A stretch of DNA of 64,000 bases from Candidatus Lindowbacteria bacterium RIFCSPLOWO2_12_FULL_62_27 (GTDB lineage: Bacteria; Lindowbacteria; 2-12-FULL-62-27). Shown piece by piece: positions 23,558 to 32,961 of this stretch. Numbering within the stretch: position 1 is the first letter of the stretch; every line of letters starts with the position of its first letter. The notes under the pieces are model-generated. The model worked only from the letters and a program-made list of their open reading frames with translations, was not told the DNA's origin and did not search any database. The position numbers and the translations under genes were made by a program. The DNA lies in contig MFPR01000017.1 in NCBI GenBank assembly GCA_001784175.1, positions 1 through 64,000 of the forward strand, given 5' to 3'.

Positions 23558-26275
23558 TTAGAATTGTACAGAATCGTCAATGGGGATGCCGTGCCGTATG
23601 CACAGGGCGGCAAGCATTGGCGCCTTTGGATGATGCCTATGAATGCTGAATGACATCTGACTGTTCTTATGAACAATCTCCCACAGACCGACATTGGCCA
23701 TGCGGTGTCTTTTCAAGACCACGATGTTTGTCCAGAGGACCGAAATGCGCTGAGTGGGTCCATCATACAGGATCCCGTCCTTGCAAAATTGAAAATTTGT
23801 CGTCCGACCGAATAGTGCTGCGAAGATAAAGTGGAAAACATATATCGACAGAATTCCAAGACCAAAGCTTTCGATTGGCCCTTTGAATACAAAAAATGGC
23901 CATCCAAAGGTAGCGCCGTTGACCAGTACGAATGGAACGGCACGCAACCATTTGACGGTGACACGCTCCTCTGGGATGGGGAAATCCTCCAAGGTGTATG
24001 GCAGAACATCATCACCACGTCTGGCTTCATCAATACCTGTTATCTCCATCACCGCGGGGGTCACTTTCATGTTGATCCTCCCAAGCCTGACAAAAATATA
24101 CAAAGCCAAAAATGTAGCCAGTCCGAAATTCAGGTTGTATATTTCAAACATGATCGCTGGCTTTTGCACGAACAAAAACAATGAGAACGACAAAATGATC
24201 GATGCTCCCAATGCCAACAAAAATTTTCCGCGTGCTTGCCCTCCTAACCCTCGAAAGCGCCATTTCTGAAGGCTTGTCAACATGAAAAAGGGAAAGAACG
24301 AACATAGAATCCAAAAGGGGTGCAGATTTTTGGCTGTGTAGATCAACTTAGCCCCGAAAGGGAATTCCGCCTGAACAAGTCGGCCGTTTTCTATCTTGCG
24401 TGCCTCCCCCATCTCTTGGTCGATTCTGGATACAAAATAGGTGTTGTTTCCGTATGAGACAACTTCATGCGGGTATTTCAGACAAACGGCGTCGTATATC
24501 TTGTGGGGTATGTTGTCTTTGACCTTATAAAGCGTTTCATTCCAGCAGGATTGTGAAAATATACCGTGATCGCCCGGATATCGCATAAATATTTCGGTGA
24601 TATTATCGCCGTCAAAATCCCCCATATCAATTGTTGCACCGGGTTCTCCCGGATAATAGATCTTAAATCCCTTGTCCAGCCACGACTGAATACCTTCCGA
24701 TTTGAACGAAACCGCATGGATAGGGACCGTGCCGCTTCCGACTGCCTTCGGGCCAAATGAAATCCATTTGTCGGCGACCAACGAATTGTAGTCGAAGACC
24801 TGAGGTCTATCCCAGATATTGAGGTTCCAGCGCTCATCCCGGCGAGCAGGCAGATGGATATTCGAGTCAACGGAAAAATCCCATTTCGTGATGTCCGTAT
24901 CGGCCTTCCTCGCCCAGCCTGCGCTGTAGTCGATGGGTGTAAATATCTTTATAGGTCGGTCAAGGGGCACACCGACGACTTCGAACGCGTTTCTCGATTT
25001 CTGCGCTTGGAGGGTATCGAAATGATCTGAGAAGATTTGAAAGGGTGTGGATACCAGCGCGTTGAAGAGAAAGACGCCGTTCGCGACGACCCACACTGCT
25101 GTGAGAATCGCCGGCAACATATTGATGCCTTCTTCCTTCATTTTCCCCATATATGGCTGGCGCAATTCATCAATTGATGGTCCCGCCGATTCTCGTATCT
25201 CCTCTTGCTCGATTTCTGGAAACGGTCGTCTACTGTATCGCCTGAAAATCATTCCTGATGTTTTGAACAAAATGATGAGAAGCGGGAAGAAATTAAGTTC
25301 CACAAGCCCGAACAACGCCCAGTGGCAATAGGACAGACGAATCAGCAGTAAAACCAAAGCAACCCATACGCCCGCGACTTTGCGCACGACATCGGCGTCC
25401 GTGGCCGGCAGACCCAGCAGAGATCTCACAGACCGGCCGCGCATTGACCGCTTGAATACCCACCAAGAGATGGCAGGACTTATGGAAAACATGATCCACC
25501 AGTAGGACAAGTCGTGCAGCAGGGAGCGGATCTGGACACTGACCGGAAGAAAGACTTTCCTCGCCTTGCCGCCATTGAAATCGATGCCGTATCCCAAGCC
25601 GGCCATGTCGGCGTTGTAGATGATGGGGAATTTTCGATCTTCCACAAATTTATATGGAGCGACCGCGCAATATTTACGAAAAAGCTGACGAGGGACATTG
25701 TTTTCGACGGCATAGATGGAGATGTTCATGCAGGTGGGTTCCATCAGTGAATCGTAATCGTACTGAAATATGACCTCCTCCCTGCCGTCTCCGTCCAGGT
25801 CGATGGGTCGAAAGGGCGCGAATTCCTCTCCACCGAAATGTTTGACTTCCGCATCCTTCCGACCACTTTTGATGTGTTTCCGAAGCTCTGCCGGCCGGAA
25901 CGATATTGCCGCCAGGTCAACCTGCCCGCTGAACGAGCCGGAGCGGGCGAAAGATATTCTTCCGTCCTTTGCTGTCCCGTAATCAAAGACGGCGGGCCTG
26001 TCCCAATGTGTAGGCCAACTGGAATAGTACGATGCCTTTGGTATGTTGTGGATGGGAACGGAGTCACTTGCAGGCACGCCCACAATTTCGAACTTTCCAA
26101 ATTGGTAGCCTTCTTCCCTGCTACCGTGGAGAGAAAGCGCCAGATCAAAGCCAAGACGTGCGACATCCATCGTGGTCAAAAAAATCCACGGCAAACTCAG
26201 AATCCCAAAAATTCCAACGATGATCGCCGAGCCCTGTCTTTTGAGTCCGGACATGCGAAGCATCCTACCATCCAT
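23558..26275 (-). CDS. Large duplicated membrane protein with FG-GAP-like calcium motifs
   Basis: The 905-residue protein contains two homologous halves. Each has a membrane helix, a FEIVGVP/FEVVGVP strand, WDRPAVFDY/WDRPQVFDY, a Ser/Gly-rich strand, and an Asp-rich calcium-binding loop (DLDGDGREEV near residue 175; DFDGDNITEI near 560), then several membrane helices. A third, shorter C-terminal part (from ~790) has more helices and a hydrophilic tail. The Asp loops resemble those of FG-GAP/VCBS propeller repeats, probably outside the membrane. Internal duplication is clear. No enzyme motif. It is divergent from the plus-strand operon starting at 26.3 kb. Confidence 0.6.
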   Translation of the reverse strand: MDGRMLRMSGLKRQGSAIIVGIFGILSLPWIFLTTMDVARLGFDLALSLHGSREEGYQFGKFEIVGVPASDSVPIHNIPKASYYSSWPTHWDRPAVFDYGTAKDGRISFARSGSFSGQVDLAAISFRPAELRKHIKSGRKDAEVKHFGGEEFAPFRPIDLDGDGREEVIFQYDYDSLMEPTCMNISIYAVENNVPRQLFRKYCAVAPYKFVEDRKFPIIYNADMAGLGYGIDFNGGKARKVFLPVSVQIRSLLHDLSYWWIMFSISPAISWWVFKRSMRGRSVRSLLGLPATDADVVRKVAGVWVALVLLLIRLSYCHWALFGLVELNFFPLLIILFKTSGMIFRRYSRRPFPEIEQEEIRESAGPSIDELRQPYMGKMKEEGINMLPAILTAVWVVANGVFLFNALVSTPFQIFSDHFDTLQAQKSRNAFEVVGVPLDRPIKIFTPIDYSAGWARKADTDITKWDFSVDSNIHLPARRDERWNLNIWDRPQVFDYNSLVADKWISFGPKAVGSGTVPIHAVSFKSEGIQSWLDKGFKIYYPGEPGATIDMGDFDGDNITEIFMRYPGDHGIFSQSCWNETLYKVKDNIPHKIYDAVCLKYPHEVVSYGNNTYFVSRIDQEMGEARKIENGRLVQAEFPFGAKLIYTAKNLHPFWILCSFFPFFMLTSLQKWRFRGLGGQARGKFLLALGASIILSFSLFLFVQKPAIMFEIYNLNFGLATFLALYIFVRLGRINMKVTPAVMEITGIDEARRGDDVLPYTLEDFPIPEERVTVKWLRAVPFVLVNGATFGWPFFVFKGPIESFGLGILSIYVFHFIFAALFGRTTNFQFCKDGILYDGPTQRISVLWTNIVVLKRHRMANVGLWEIVHKNSQMSFSIHRHHPKAPMLAALCIRHGIPIDDSVQF

Positions 26276-26339
26276 CGGCCTACCGTTGAATTGCCAATTC
26301 TGTGGAGTAATAATGTTCAGACACTATGAGGATGCGCGA

Positions 26340-26507
26340 ATGTCTGTAAAATGCACAAGTTTTTTATGGATATGGATTCTGGTCATTGCTATCGGGGTCG
26401 CAGCGGCGATGGCAGTGCCCAAATTATTATTTTTTTTCGGAAAAACTGAAAAAGTTTCGGAAGGCAATCCTGTTCTAACAAACCCGGCGGATACGTCGGG
26501 TACATGA
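26340..26507 (+). CDS. Second small protein with a pilin-like hydrophobic helix
   Basis: This 55-residue protein (ATG 26340 behind GAGG; ATG 26313 behind GGAG would add nine residues) has one hydrophobic helix, FLWIWILVIAIGVAAAMAVP, followed by KLL and a hydrophilic tail. The Ala-Val-Pro-Lys-Leu end mirrors the 18.4-18.6 kb protein and pilin helices, again without a prepilin cleavage site. It is the first gene of the plus-strand operon that leads to the protease and the GspE/GspF genes. Confidence 0.5.
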   Translation: MSVKCTSFLWIWILVIAIGVAAAMAVPKLLFFFGKTEKVSEGNPVLTNPADTSGT

Positions 26508-26514
26508 AATCCAT

Positions 26515-29500
26515 ATGCGCAAACTGTTACCCTTTCTTCTAACCGCATTTCTCGTCACATTTATTGCTTCATATTTTACAGAGCGAAGTGACCGATTTGG
26601 TGGTTGGCGGCAACAGGACATTTTTCGGCGGGCCGAAGCGGATTCTTTGTGGCGCCAGCTTGCTGCATCCGAAACTGCCGATACCCTGTATCTTTTAGCT
26701 CTCGTTGAACCGACGGAAAGCCGCGCGGCCGATGCTACGCTGAGGCTCTATCGTTTGGAACCGGGGAGTGAAAGGACCACCAAAGCGCTATTTGGTTCTC
26801 TGATGGAAGTCGAAAAAGGCCTGAGCGATGAACAACAAACCGAAATCACCAAGGCATTTTACGCCAGCAATCCCCCTGTTGTTTTCATGTCAAAATTTCA
26901 TACCCGCCGTGGATTAATGGATTTGGTGAACAGCCAATTTGAATCCGCCAAATCGCATCTTGCCACAGCAGTAAAGATCGATACGGACGTGGAGCCTGCT
27001 TACTGGGATTATCTTCTGGCGTTGCATGCAATATCATGTAAATCGCTTCATGATTTCGAGCGCGTCCCCTGGGACACGGCCACCCTTCCCACACGCACGC
27101 GAACAGATTTCGAGCGGTTGCGGCACATCTGGAACCTGCCGCCGGAAACAACAAAAAGCATTCTGGATTCGATTCGTTATGTCATCAGACATAAGAACGA
27201 GGAAGCCTACCAGAAACTTTTCGATGCTATCGCCGTTACACCCGACAGCCACCATCTGATTCCATGGCTTCAGGCGCAGGCGATCGTCACGGGCATAAAT
27301 GCGATCGATTACGACATCTCCGGTTCCCATCAGGTCCAACTCCTTCGGGGTGATTCTATTATTCAGTATTACGAAAAGTATTCCCACCGGGACACGGAGG
27401 TTGCATTAAGTACAACCGAGAGCGTCTGGCGTGGGTTCAACATTAATCGAATATGGAACGCAAATCATCACATGTCTTTGGCGCCATACTTTGAGAGGCT
27501 GTATTCGGCAGAACCGGTCAAAAGGGCCGCATTGATGTCTCTCTCATGGGCGGCCGCAAAAAGATATGAGATGGCAGTGCGGGAAGGTGCAACGTACATA
27601 AACTCGACGGATCGAACAATTCTGCCAGATCAGTATGCCTGGTACTACATGCGTTGGCTGAATCACCTCGGCAGACACGATGAAGTTCTCCAAATGGTCC
27701 AACAAATTCCACCAGAAAAAAGATCCTATTACGAATGGGAACCACTGTTTGACGCTCTCAAGGCTCAGATGGATATGCATGCGCTCATTTCGGGCTTGGA
27801 AGTAAAGATCAAGAACGACGTGAGTAATTTTGACGGTTACTACTACGCCCATGACACGCTGCAGTATCGAAAATGGAAAGATCGGGCATCAAGTCAACTC
27901 TGGAAGATATGGTATTCGCGCAGGTCGCGCCTCTGGTTGTTTGCCGGTCTGTTTCTCATTGGCTGGCTTGCAGCTCTCACCCGGTCGAAAATGATTTTGA
28001 AACGGTTCGAATCCGCACAAACAGATCGCTTCACAGCAGTGAGGCAGATCATGAGCGTGAAGGCCGCGCTCTTATTTTTTTCAATGACCATTTACATTTT
28101 GTTTGATATCTACGTCCTCAGATTTTACCGCCCCCTGCAATATTTTGAGTGGATTACCCTGGATCGACTGGTTCATATCGGGCCGATGCTGTTTGTAGCC
28201 ATCGTTGCCAGCACTGCGACCTACGTTTCTCTGGCGCCACTGGCGGGTCATCATGCAACAATTCCGACCTATTTTCGATTTAATGTGTCATTCATCGGTC
28301 TGTTGATCGTGGCCCCTCTGACAGTAGTTTATTTGGCTTACGATTTATTGGATCGCCTGAATCCGATTTACACATTCTCAATGCCGACATTCATTTCCCG
28401 TTTTTCCGCGGCTTTGTGTTTCTGTGTTTTGGGCGTCCTCTCGATGAATTTGGCATGGTTATTTAAATTTCATGAAATGCCAGCCGGTGAAATGCGGAAC
28501 AAACTGGAAAAACTCGCTCATAAGCTCAAGAGAAAAATAAACGCATTCTACGTCGTCGATTTTCTTGGATTAAAAATATTCAACGCCTTTGCCCAACTAC
28601 GATGGTTACATAAAAGAGAAGTGGCGTTCAGCGCGGATATGCTTGTGGAGTTTACGCCAGATGAAATCGAGGCCGTGGCAGGACATGAATTCGCCCATCA
28701 TGAACTAAGGCATTTGGAGATACGGCAGGGTCTTTTTGTGATTCTTGTTGCCCTTGCCATGTCGATTTCACCCCTTTTGGAACCATTATGGGACTCTTCT
28801 TGGCAGGCCTGGATTATGGAGATCACGATCTTGTTTTATTTCCTATTTCTCGCAACTCTGCTCTCCAGAAAACACGAGATCGCAGCCGATAGGTTTAACG
28901 TACGGCACTTGGTGCACCCTTGGGCGTGGCGGAAGGCCATTTTAAAACTTCAAGTGCAAAATTTTGTATTGGCCAATGAGGATCAAGATACACATCCCAC
29001 CATACGTCAACGGCTGGTGGCGCTAGAAGAGGAATTTCAGAAACAAAAAGTGGAGACGGTCATCATAGACCTTGCCCCTGTTGCCATTCTTCCCCCGGAT
29101 GGCCGGGGGGCCCTTCAACCCGCCGGACAAGGATATGCCTTGGCATGTTCTTTGGTGACATCAATGGATTCGTTATCCCTGCTTTGGCCCATAAGAATTG
29201 AGAGTGAACTGAATGTGAAACGGTTTATGTACGAGGAGCCCCGATTTTATTTTTCATGCGTGGATGGTCCAGGACAGCTTCATCTGATTAAACAGGAACA
29301 CACCGCTCCCATAAATGAACACCCGCAAAGCCCGGAAGATCGGCCACAGGTCCAAACCGATGCGGTAGGAGTCCTTGGACAACTTTTTGCCAAAAAGTAT
29401 AGTCAATCGAGGCGGATGATCTGGTTCTACGATCAAGTCTGTGGGTTTGATCAAGAAACAAGCGCAAGGCTGAAGAGACTCAAGGCCGGGCAAGAATGGA

Positions 29501-29595
29501 TACTCTTGATGAACACCGACGCAAAAGTAGTATCCATGAATTTTCCTCACGATCGGGTGGTCAAAAACGCCGATGAGCTGATTTTAAATAAATGA
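26515..29595 (+). CDS. Large membrane M48-family zinc metalloprotease
   Basis: This 1026-residue protein has an N-terminal hydrophobic segment (LLPFLLTAFLVTFIASYF) acting as signal or anchor and a ~430-residue helical, TPR-like region. About five membrane helices follow (450-650), then an M48 domain with the zinc motif GHEFAHHELRH and the third ligand in RKHEIAADRF. The C-terminal ~250 residues form a separate soluble domain. Ste24/HtpX-type proteases process or degrade membrane proteins. The large N-terminal extension is unusual and may capture substrates outside the membrane. The gene begins 8 bases after the small pilin-like gene and 16 bases before the GspE ATPase. Confidence 0.8.
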   Translation: MRKLLPFLLTAFLVTFIASYFTERSDRFGGWRQQDIFRRAEADSLWRQLAASETADTLYLLALVEPTESRAADATLRLYRLEPGSERTTKALFGSLMEVEKGLSDEQQTEITKAFYASNPPVVFMSKFHTRRGLMDLVNSQFESAKSHLATAVKIDTDVEPAYWDYLLALHAISCKSLHDFERVPWDTATLPTRTRTDFERLRHIWNLPPETTKSILDSIRYVIRHKNEEAYQKLFDAIAVTPDSHHLIPWLQAQAIVTGINAIDYDISGSHQVQLLRGDSIIQYYEKYSHRDTEVALSTTESVWRGFNINRIWNANHHMSLAPYFERLYSAEPVKRAALMSLSWAAAKRYEMAVREGATYINSTDRTILPDQYAWYYMRWLNHLGRHDEVLQMVQQIPPEKRSYYEWEPLFDALKAQMDMHALISGLEVKIKNDVSNFDGYYYAHDTLQYRKWKDRASSQLWKIWYSRRSRLWLFAGLFLIGWLAALTRSKMILKRFESAQTDRFTAVRQIMSVKAALLFFSMTIYILFDIYVLRFYRPLQYFEWITLDRLVHIGPMLFVAIVASTATYVSLAPLAGHHATIPTYFRFNVSFIGLLIVAPLTVVYLAYDLLDRLNPIYTFSMPTFISRFSAALCFCVLGVLSMNLAWLFKFHEMPAGEMRNKLEKLAHKLKRKINAFYVVDFLGLKIFNAFAQLRWLHKREVAFSADMLVEFTPDEIEAVAGHEFAHHELRHLEIRQGLFVILVALAMSISPLLEPLWDSSWQAWIMEITILFYFLFLATLLSRKHEIAADRFNVRHLVHPWAWRKAILKLQVQNFVLANEDQDTHPTIRQRLVALEEEFQKQKVETVIIDLAPVAILPPDGRGALQPAGQGYALACSLVTSMDSLSLLWPIRIESELNVKRFMYEEPRFYFSCVDGPGQLHLIKQEHTAPINEHPQSPEDRPQVQTDAVGVLGQLFAKKYSQSRRMIWFYDQVCGFDQETSARLKRLKAGQEWILLMNTDAKVVSMNFPHDRVVKNADELILNK

Positions 29596-29611
29596 GGAGA
29601 AATTTAAAAAA

Positions 29612-30802
29612 ATGAATGATTCACTAATCAAACAAATATTATCTTGGACCGACCAACCCGAACCGGATGCCGTCAAAATCGTGGACGCTCTCCTCCAATC
29701 TGCCGTCGATGAAAAGGCCAGCGATCTTTATATTACGCCCAACAACGAACACCTGTCTGTCCGGTTGCGCATCGAAGGCCATTATCGGGAACTCTTGAAT
29801 CTGCCCAACAGTGTCCGAGATCAATTGACCGCGCGCCTCAAGGTCTTGGCGCGTTGCCAATCGCACGAATTCCGCCGGCCGCAGGAAGGGCGGATTCAGA
29901 GCCTCAACGGTAAAACGCTCGATATCCGGGCGTCCTTTCTGCCTGCACTCCACGGTGAGCGAATCGTCTTGCGCGTCTTGCGCGGCGAAATGGAATTGCG
30001 CCCCCTGGATGCCCTTGGCTGGACGCCGGAACAGCTCAAGCTGTATATCTCCCTCCTTCATCCCATCGACGGCGCGATCCTCTTTACAGGCCCGGCCGGC
30101 AGCGGCAAGTCAACGACAATTTACGCGACGCTCCGGCACCTCGAGGCCACGGAGGGCAAATATCTGAATTTCGCAACGCTTGAAGATCCCATTGAATACG
30201 ATTTGCGAACGATTGCGCAGACCCAGATCGCTCCAGCCGTCGGCTTGGACTTCGCCGCCGGATTGCGTTCCATGCTCCGTCAGGACCCCAACGTCATCAT
30301 GATCGGAGAAATCCGGGACACAGAAACCGCCGCCACTGCCATGCGAGCCGCCATGTCCGGCCACCTGATCCTGAGCACCGTCCATGCGCGCGATACGCTC
30401 GGCGTCTCTATTCGGCTCATCGATATGGGCGTTGAACCCTTTATCGTCGCTTCGTCCATACGCGTCGTCGCCGCCCAGCGGCTTGTGGGATTGAATTGTC
30501 CGAAATGCAGTAAACAGGTGCCTCTAGATCCATATTTGGCCGAGTATTTTCGGTTGGACAAAAATCAGGCGGTGTTTCAGGGGCAGGGCTGTGAGGTGTG
30601 TGGACAGACAGGGATTATGGAAAGAAGAGCCTTGTTCGAACTCTTTATACCCGGAGATAATTTTCAGCAGGCTGTGACAGAACGGACACCGCTTTTCGAG
30701 CTTAGAAAACTCTTTCAGCCACGCCCTTCCCTGAAGGATTCGGCCGCAGTATTGATAAAGGAGGGTTTCTTATCGCCGCTTGAAGCCGGCAGGGTCTTAT
30801 GA
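29612..30802 (+). CDS. gspE: GspE/PilB-type secretion or pilus assembly ATPase
   Basis: This 396-residue ATPase has an N2-like domain (ASDLYITPNNEHLSVRLRIE), arginine-rich RRPQEGRIQS, Walker A TGPAGSGKSTT (about 159-169), the Asp box ATLEDPIE (188-195), Walker B NVIMIGEIRD (227-236) and the His box HLILSTVHA (251-259). A tetracysteine zinc site (CPKC and CEVC) marks it as an extension-type GspE/PilB ATPase, not retraction PilT. It lacks the N1 domain, so it is shorter than usual. It is the only complete ATPase in the block and must power the GspF-like platforms encoded next to it. Confidence 0.9.
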   Translation: MNDSLIKQILSWTDQPEPDAVKIVDALLQSAVDEKASDLYITPNNEHLSVRLRIEGHYRELLNLPNSVRDQLTARLKVLARCQSHEFRRPQEGRIQSLNGKTLDIRASFLPALHGERIVLRVLRGEMELRPLDALGWTPEQLKLYISLLHPIDGAILFTGPAGSGKSTTIYATLRHLEATEGKYLNFATLEDPIEYDLRTIAQTQIAPAVGLDFAAGLRSMLRQDPNVIMIGEIRDTETAATAMRAAMSGHLILSTVHARDTLGVSIRLIDMGVEPFIVASSIRVVAAQRLVGLNCPKCSKQVPLDPYLAEYFRLDKNQAVFQGQGCEVCGQTGIMERRALFELFIPGDNFQQAVTERTPLFELRKLFQPRPSLKDSAAVLIKEGFLSPLEAGRVL

Positions 30803-31890
30803 ACGCGACCATATGGGGACGGCTGTTTCGTGACCTGAAAAAATTGGCCGGGTGGATCTGGGGCCAAATCATCGGCTCGGCCCAGCAGTTTAATGATGCG
30901 GCCCAATTACTGCTGAAACTCGAGTTCGCTGTTTCCAGCGGCCTTCCTATTCATGAAGTTCTCGATCCGGAGAGCATGCCCCGGGAGCCCTTGAAACGAC
31001 AGATGGAAAAACTCGTCAATGACGTAAAAGACGGCAAATCCCTTTCATCCGCGCTCCGGGATCATTTCAGTGATGTTTGTAGCCCGCTCTTTTTGTTTGT
31101 GATTGAGACCGGAGAAGCGGCCGGCAACCTTGAAATTACGCTCTCCCGGCTTCGAAATTACTGCGAGAAAAAAATGAAGTACATGGGCCAGTTGGCAGCA
31201 GCCTTGACCTATCCCGTTGTCCTGTCAGCCATCATGTTTCTTGTTCTCTTCTTTCTCTTGACGAAAATCATCCCCACATTTGCAAGCATGTTCACAGCGA
31301 TGGGGGTCGATCTGCACTGGCTGACCGCCCTCATAATCAGAATGTCCGAAATCACTATAAGCTACTGGCCGATCTTGCTCCTGGGTGCTCTTGGTCTCGC
31401 ATATGCGTTCGTCCTTATCGCCAAACACCACAATGTATACTGGATGCCGCTATTTGGGCCTATTCTCAAAGTTGCGGACGAAATGGAAATTTTGAACTCG
31501 CTTGTATTGGTTTCTTCTCTCCCGCAGGCTCGGTGGGATGATCTGCTTGGCAATGAAAGACCGCAGGGGTTCAAATACCGCCAACTACTGCATCTCCTCG
31601 ACGCACATCAGCGGGGCGTCGCGCTTTCCCAGATCGCAAAGACTTCGGCGATATTTTCGCGGGTAACGGCATGGCACTTGCTCTCGGGCGAACGGCGCGG
31701 CTCGGTGGCGAACAGCATCCAGCGGTGTTTCGATTTCGCTGAAAGACGACTCGAATCTATGACCCTTCTGACGATCCATACTGTTGAACCGACACTTGTC
31801 GTCCTGATGGGATGCGTCGTCGGAATGATCGTCTGCGGAATGTTTTTCCCGATGCTTGAACTTGTCGATTTTGTGTTTCGTCAGTATTGA
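30799..31890 (+). CDS. gspF: GspF/PilC-type platform protein 1
   Basis: ATGA-coupled to the ATPase. The 363-residue protein has two T2SSF domains. The first has LRDHFSD, VIETGEAAGNLEITLSRL and the helix after LTYPVVLSAIMF; the second has ISGERRG-like LLSGERRGSVANSI and the terminal EPTLVVLMGCVVGMIVCGMF-FPMLELV. Three membrane segments are evident. It is the closest to a normal inner-membrane platform that couples ATPase motion to pseudopilus assembly. Three further paralogues in the block are exceptional. Confidence 0.88.
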   Translation: MNATIWGRLFRDLKKLAGWIWGQIIGSAQQFNDAAQLLLKLEFAVSSGLPIHEVLDPESMPREPLKRQMEKLVNDVKDGKSLSSALRDHFSDVCSPLFLFVIETGEAAGNLEITLSRLRNYCEKKMKYMGQLAAALTYPVVLSAIMFLVLFFLLTKIIPTFASMFTAMGVDLHWLTALIIRMSEITISYWPILLLGALGLAYAFVLIAKHHNVYWMPLFGPILKVADEMEILNSLVLVSSLPQARWDDLLGNERPQGFKYRQLLHLLDAHQRGVALSQIAKTSAIFSRVTAWHLLSGERRGSVANSIQRCFDFAERRLESMTLLTIHTVEPTLVVLMGCVVGMIVCGMFFPMLELVDFVFRQY

Positions 31891-31907
31891 TTCGATGAGG
31901 CAATTCC

Positions 31908-32954
31908 ATGCCGCTGTTTAGAAATTACGAGTTTGAGGCGGAGATATTCGATTCGCTCGCGGAAGCGATCGTGGCCGGCATACCTTTGTCGCAGGCTATG
32001 CAGGAGCTTTCTGAGGACTACAGAAAAAGCGCGTATGGGCGCGAACTGGCAGCATGGAGCTATAACATCGAATCGGGTAGAGATCTGGTCGACAGCATCA
32101 GAGACCACCCCATTTTGAATGATCCACAGATCAAAGCATTTCTTTGGCTTGGTCAGAAAACGGGAGCGATGGCCTCGGCATTCAGGTCCGTCGCCCAACG
32201 CCTTCGCTACAGCGGTGATCTGGCAAAAAAACTCGCTTCTGACCTTACCTATCCGGCCATCGTCGTCGTCGGGTTGGGTTGCCTTTTTTTCTTTCTAAAT
32301 AACATGGTGTTTCCGCATTTTCAGGCGGTTTACAACTCGTTTAACTCGCCGCTGCCGACGTGGATTCTTTTCATTCTGAAAATGAACGCCTTTATCCTTG
32401 ATCGCTGGGTGGTCATCGTCGCAGTCGCAACCATTTTGGCCGCCTGGGCCTTTTTTATTAGAAAACATCGTATCGTCGAGCAACTCTTCGACTGGTTCGT
32501 CCTTTCTATGCCATTTACCGGCAGTCTAATCCGCATGCGTGAATTGTTCACTTTTTCGCACCTCATGGGAGAAATCCTCAAGCAGGATGGGACGGTACAG
32601 GACGGTACACACGTGATGGCGGAAACTGTCAAACCTGGGCCGTTTAGGAAAGTCTGGAAAACGGTGGACGAGAAGGTCAATCAGGGCCTGCGGCTGGACC
32701 ATGTACTTGCGAATTATCACTGGCATTTCCCGCTGTTATTTGTTTACGTCCTCAATCTGGGTATCGATAACGACGACCTCGTTCAGACTTTCGAGGATCT
32801 AGCCGAACATTACAAAACCGAATATGAGATGACCACCGAACGGTTTACATCCATGTTTGCCGTGTTTCTGGTCTTAGCCGTTGGAAGCGGTCTAATGGGT
32901 TTGGCGCTGGCATTCTGGAAACTCCAGTTCGGGCTGGTCGACCTCTTAGGGTAA
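31908..32954 (+). CDS. gspF: GspF/PilC-type platform protein 2 (divergent)
   Basis: This 348-residue paralogue keeps the two-domain plan and LTYPAIVVVGLGCLFFF after the first domain. Its second domain and last helix are degenerate (VFLVLAVGSGLMGLALAFW in place of the usual EP-x-x-G-x-x-x-G-x-x-x-FP-M signature). It starts 17 bases after platform 1. Loss of the signature suggests an altered partner interface; a heteromeric platform is plausible. Confidence 0.82.
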   Translation: MPLFRNYEFEAEIFDSLAEAIVAGIPLSQAMQELSEDYRKSAYGRELAAWSYNIESGRDLVDSIRDHPILNDPQIKAFLWLGQKTGAMASAFRSVAQRLRYSGDLAKKLASDLTYPAIVVVGLGCLFFFLNNMVFPHFQAVYNSFNSPLPTWILFILKMNAFILDRWVVIVAVATILAAWAFFIRKHRIVEQLFDWFVLSMPFTGSLIRMRELFTFSHLMGEILKQDGTVQDGTHVMAETVKPGPFRKVWKTVDEKVNQGLRLDHVLANYHWHFPLLFVYVLNLGIDNDDLVQTFEDLAEHYKTEYEMTTERFTSMFAVFLVLAVGSGLMGLALAFWKLQFGLVDLLG

Positions 32955-32961
32955 GCGGAGA

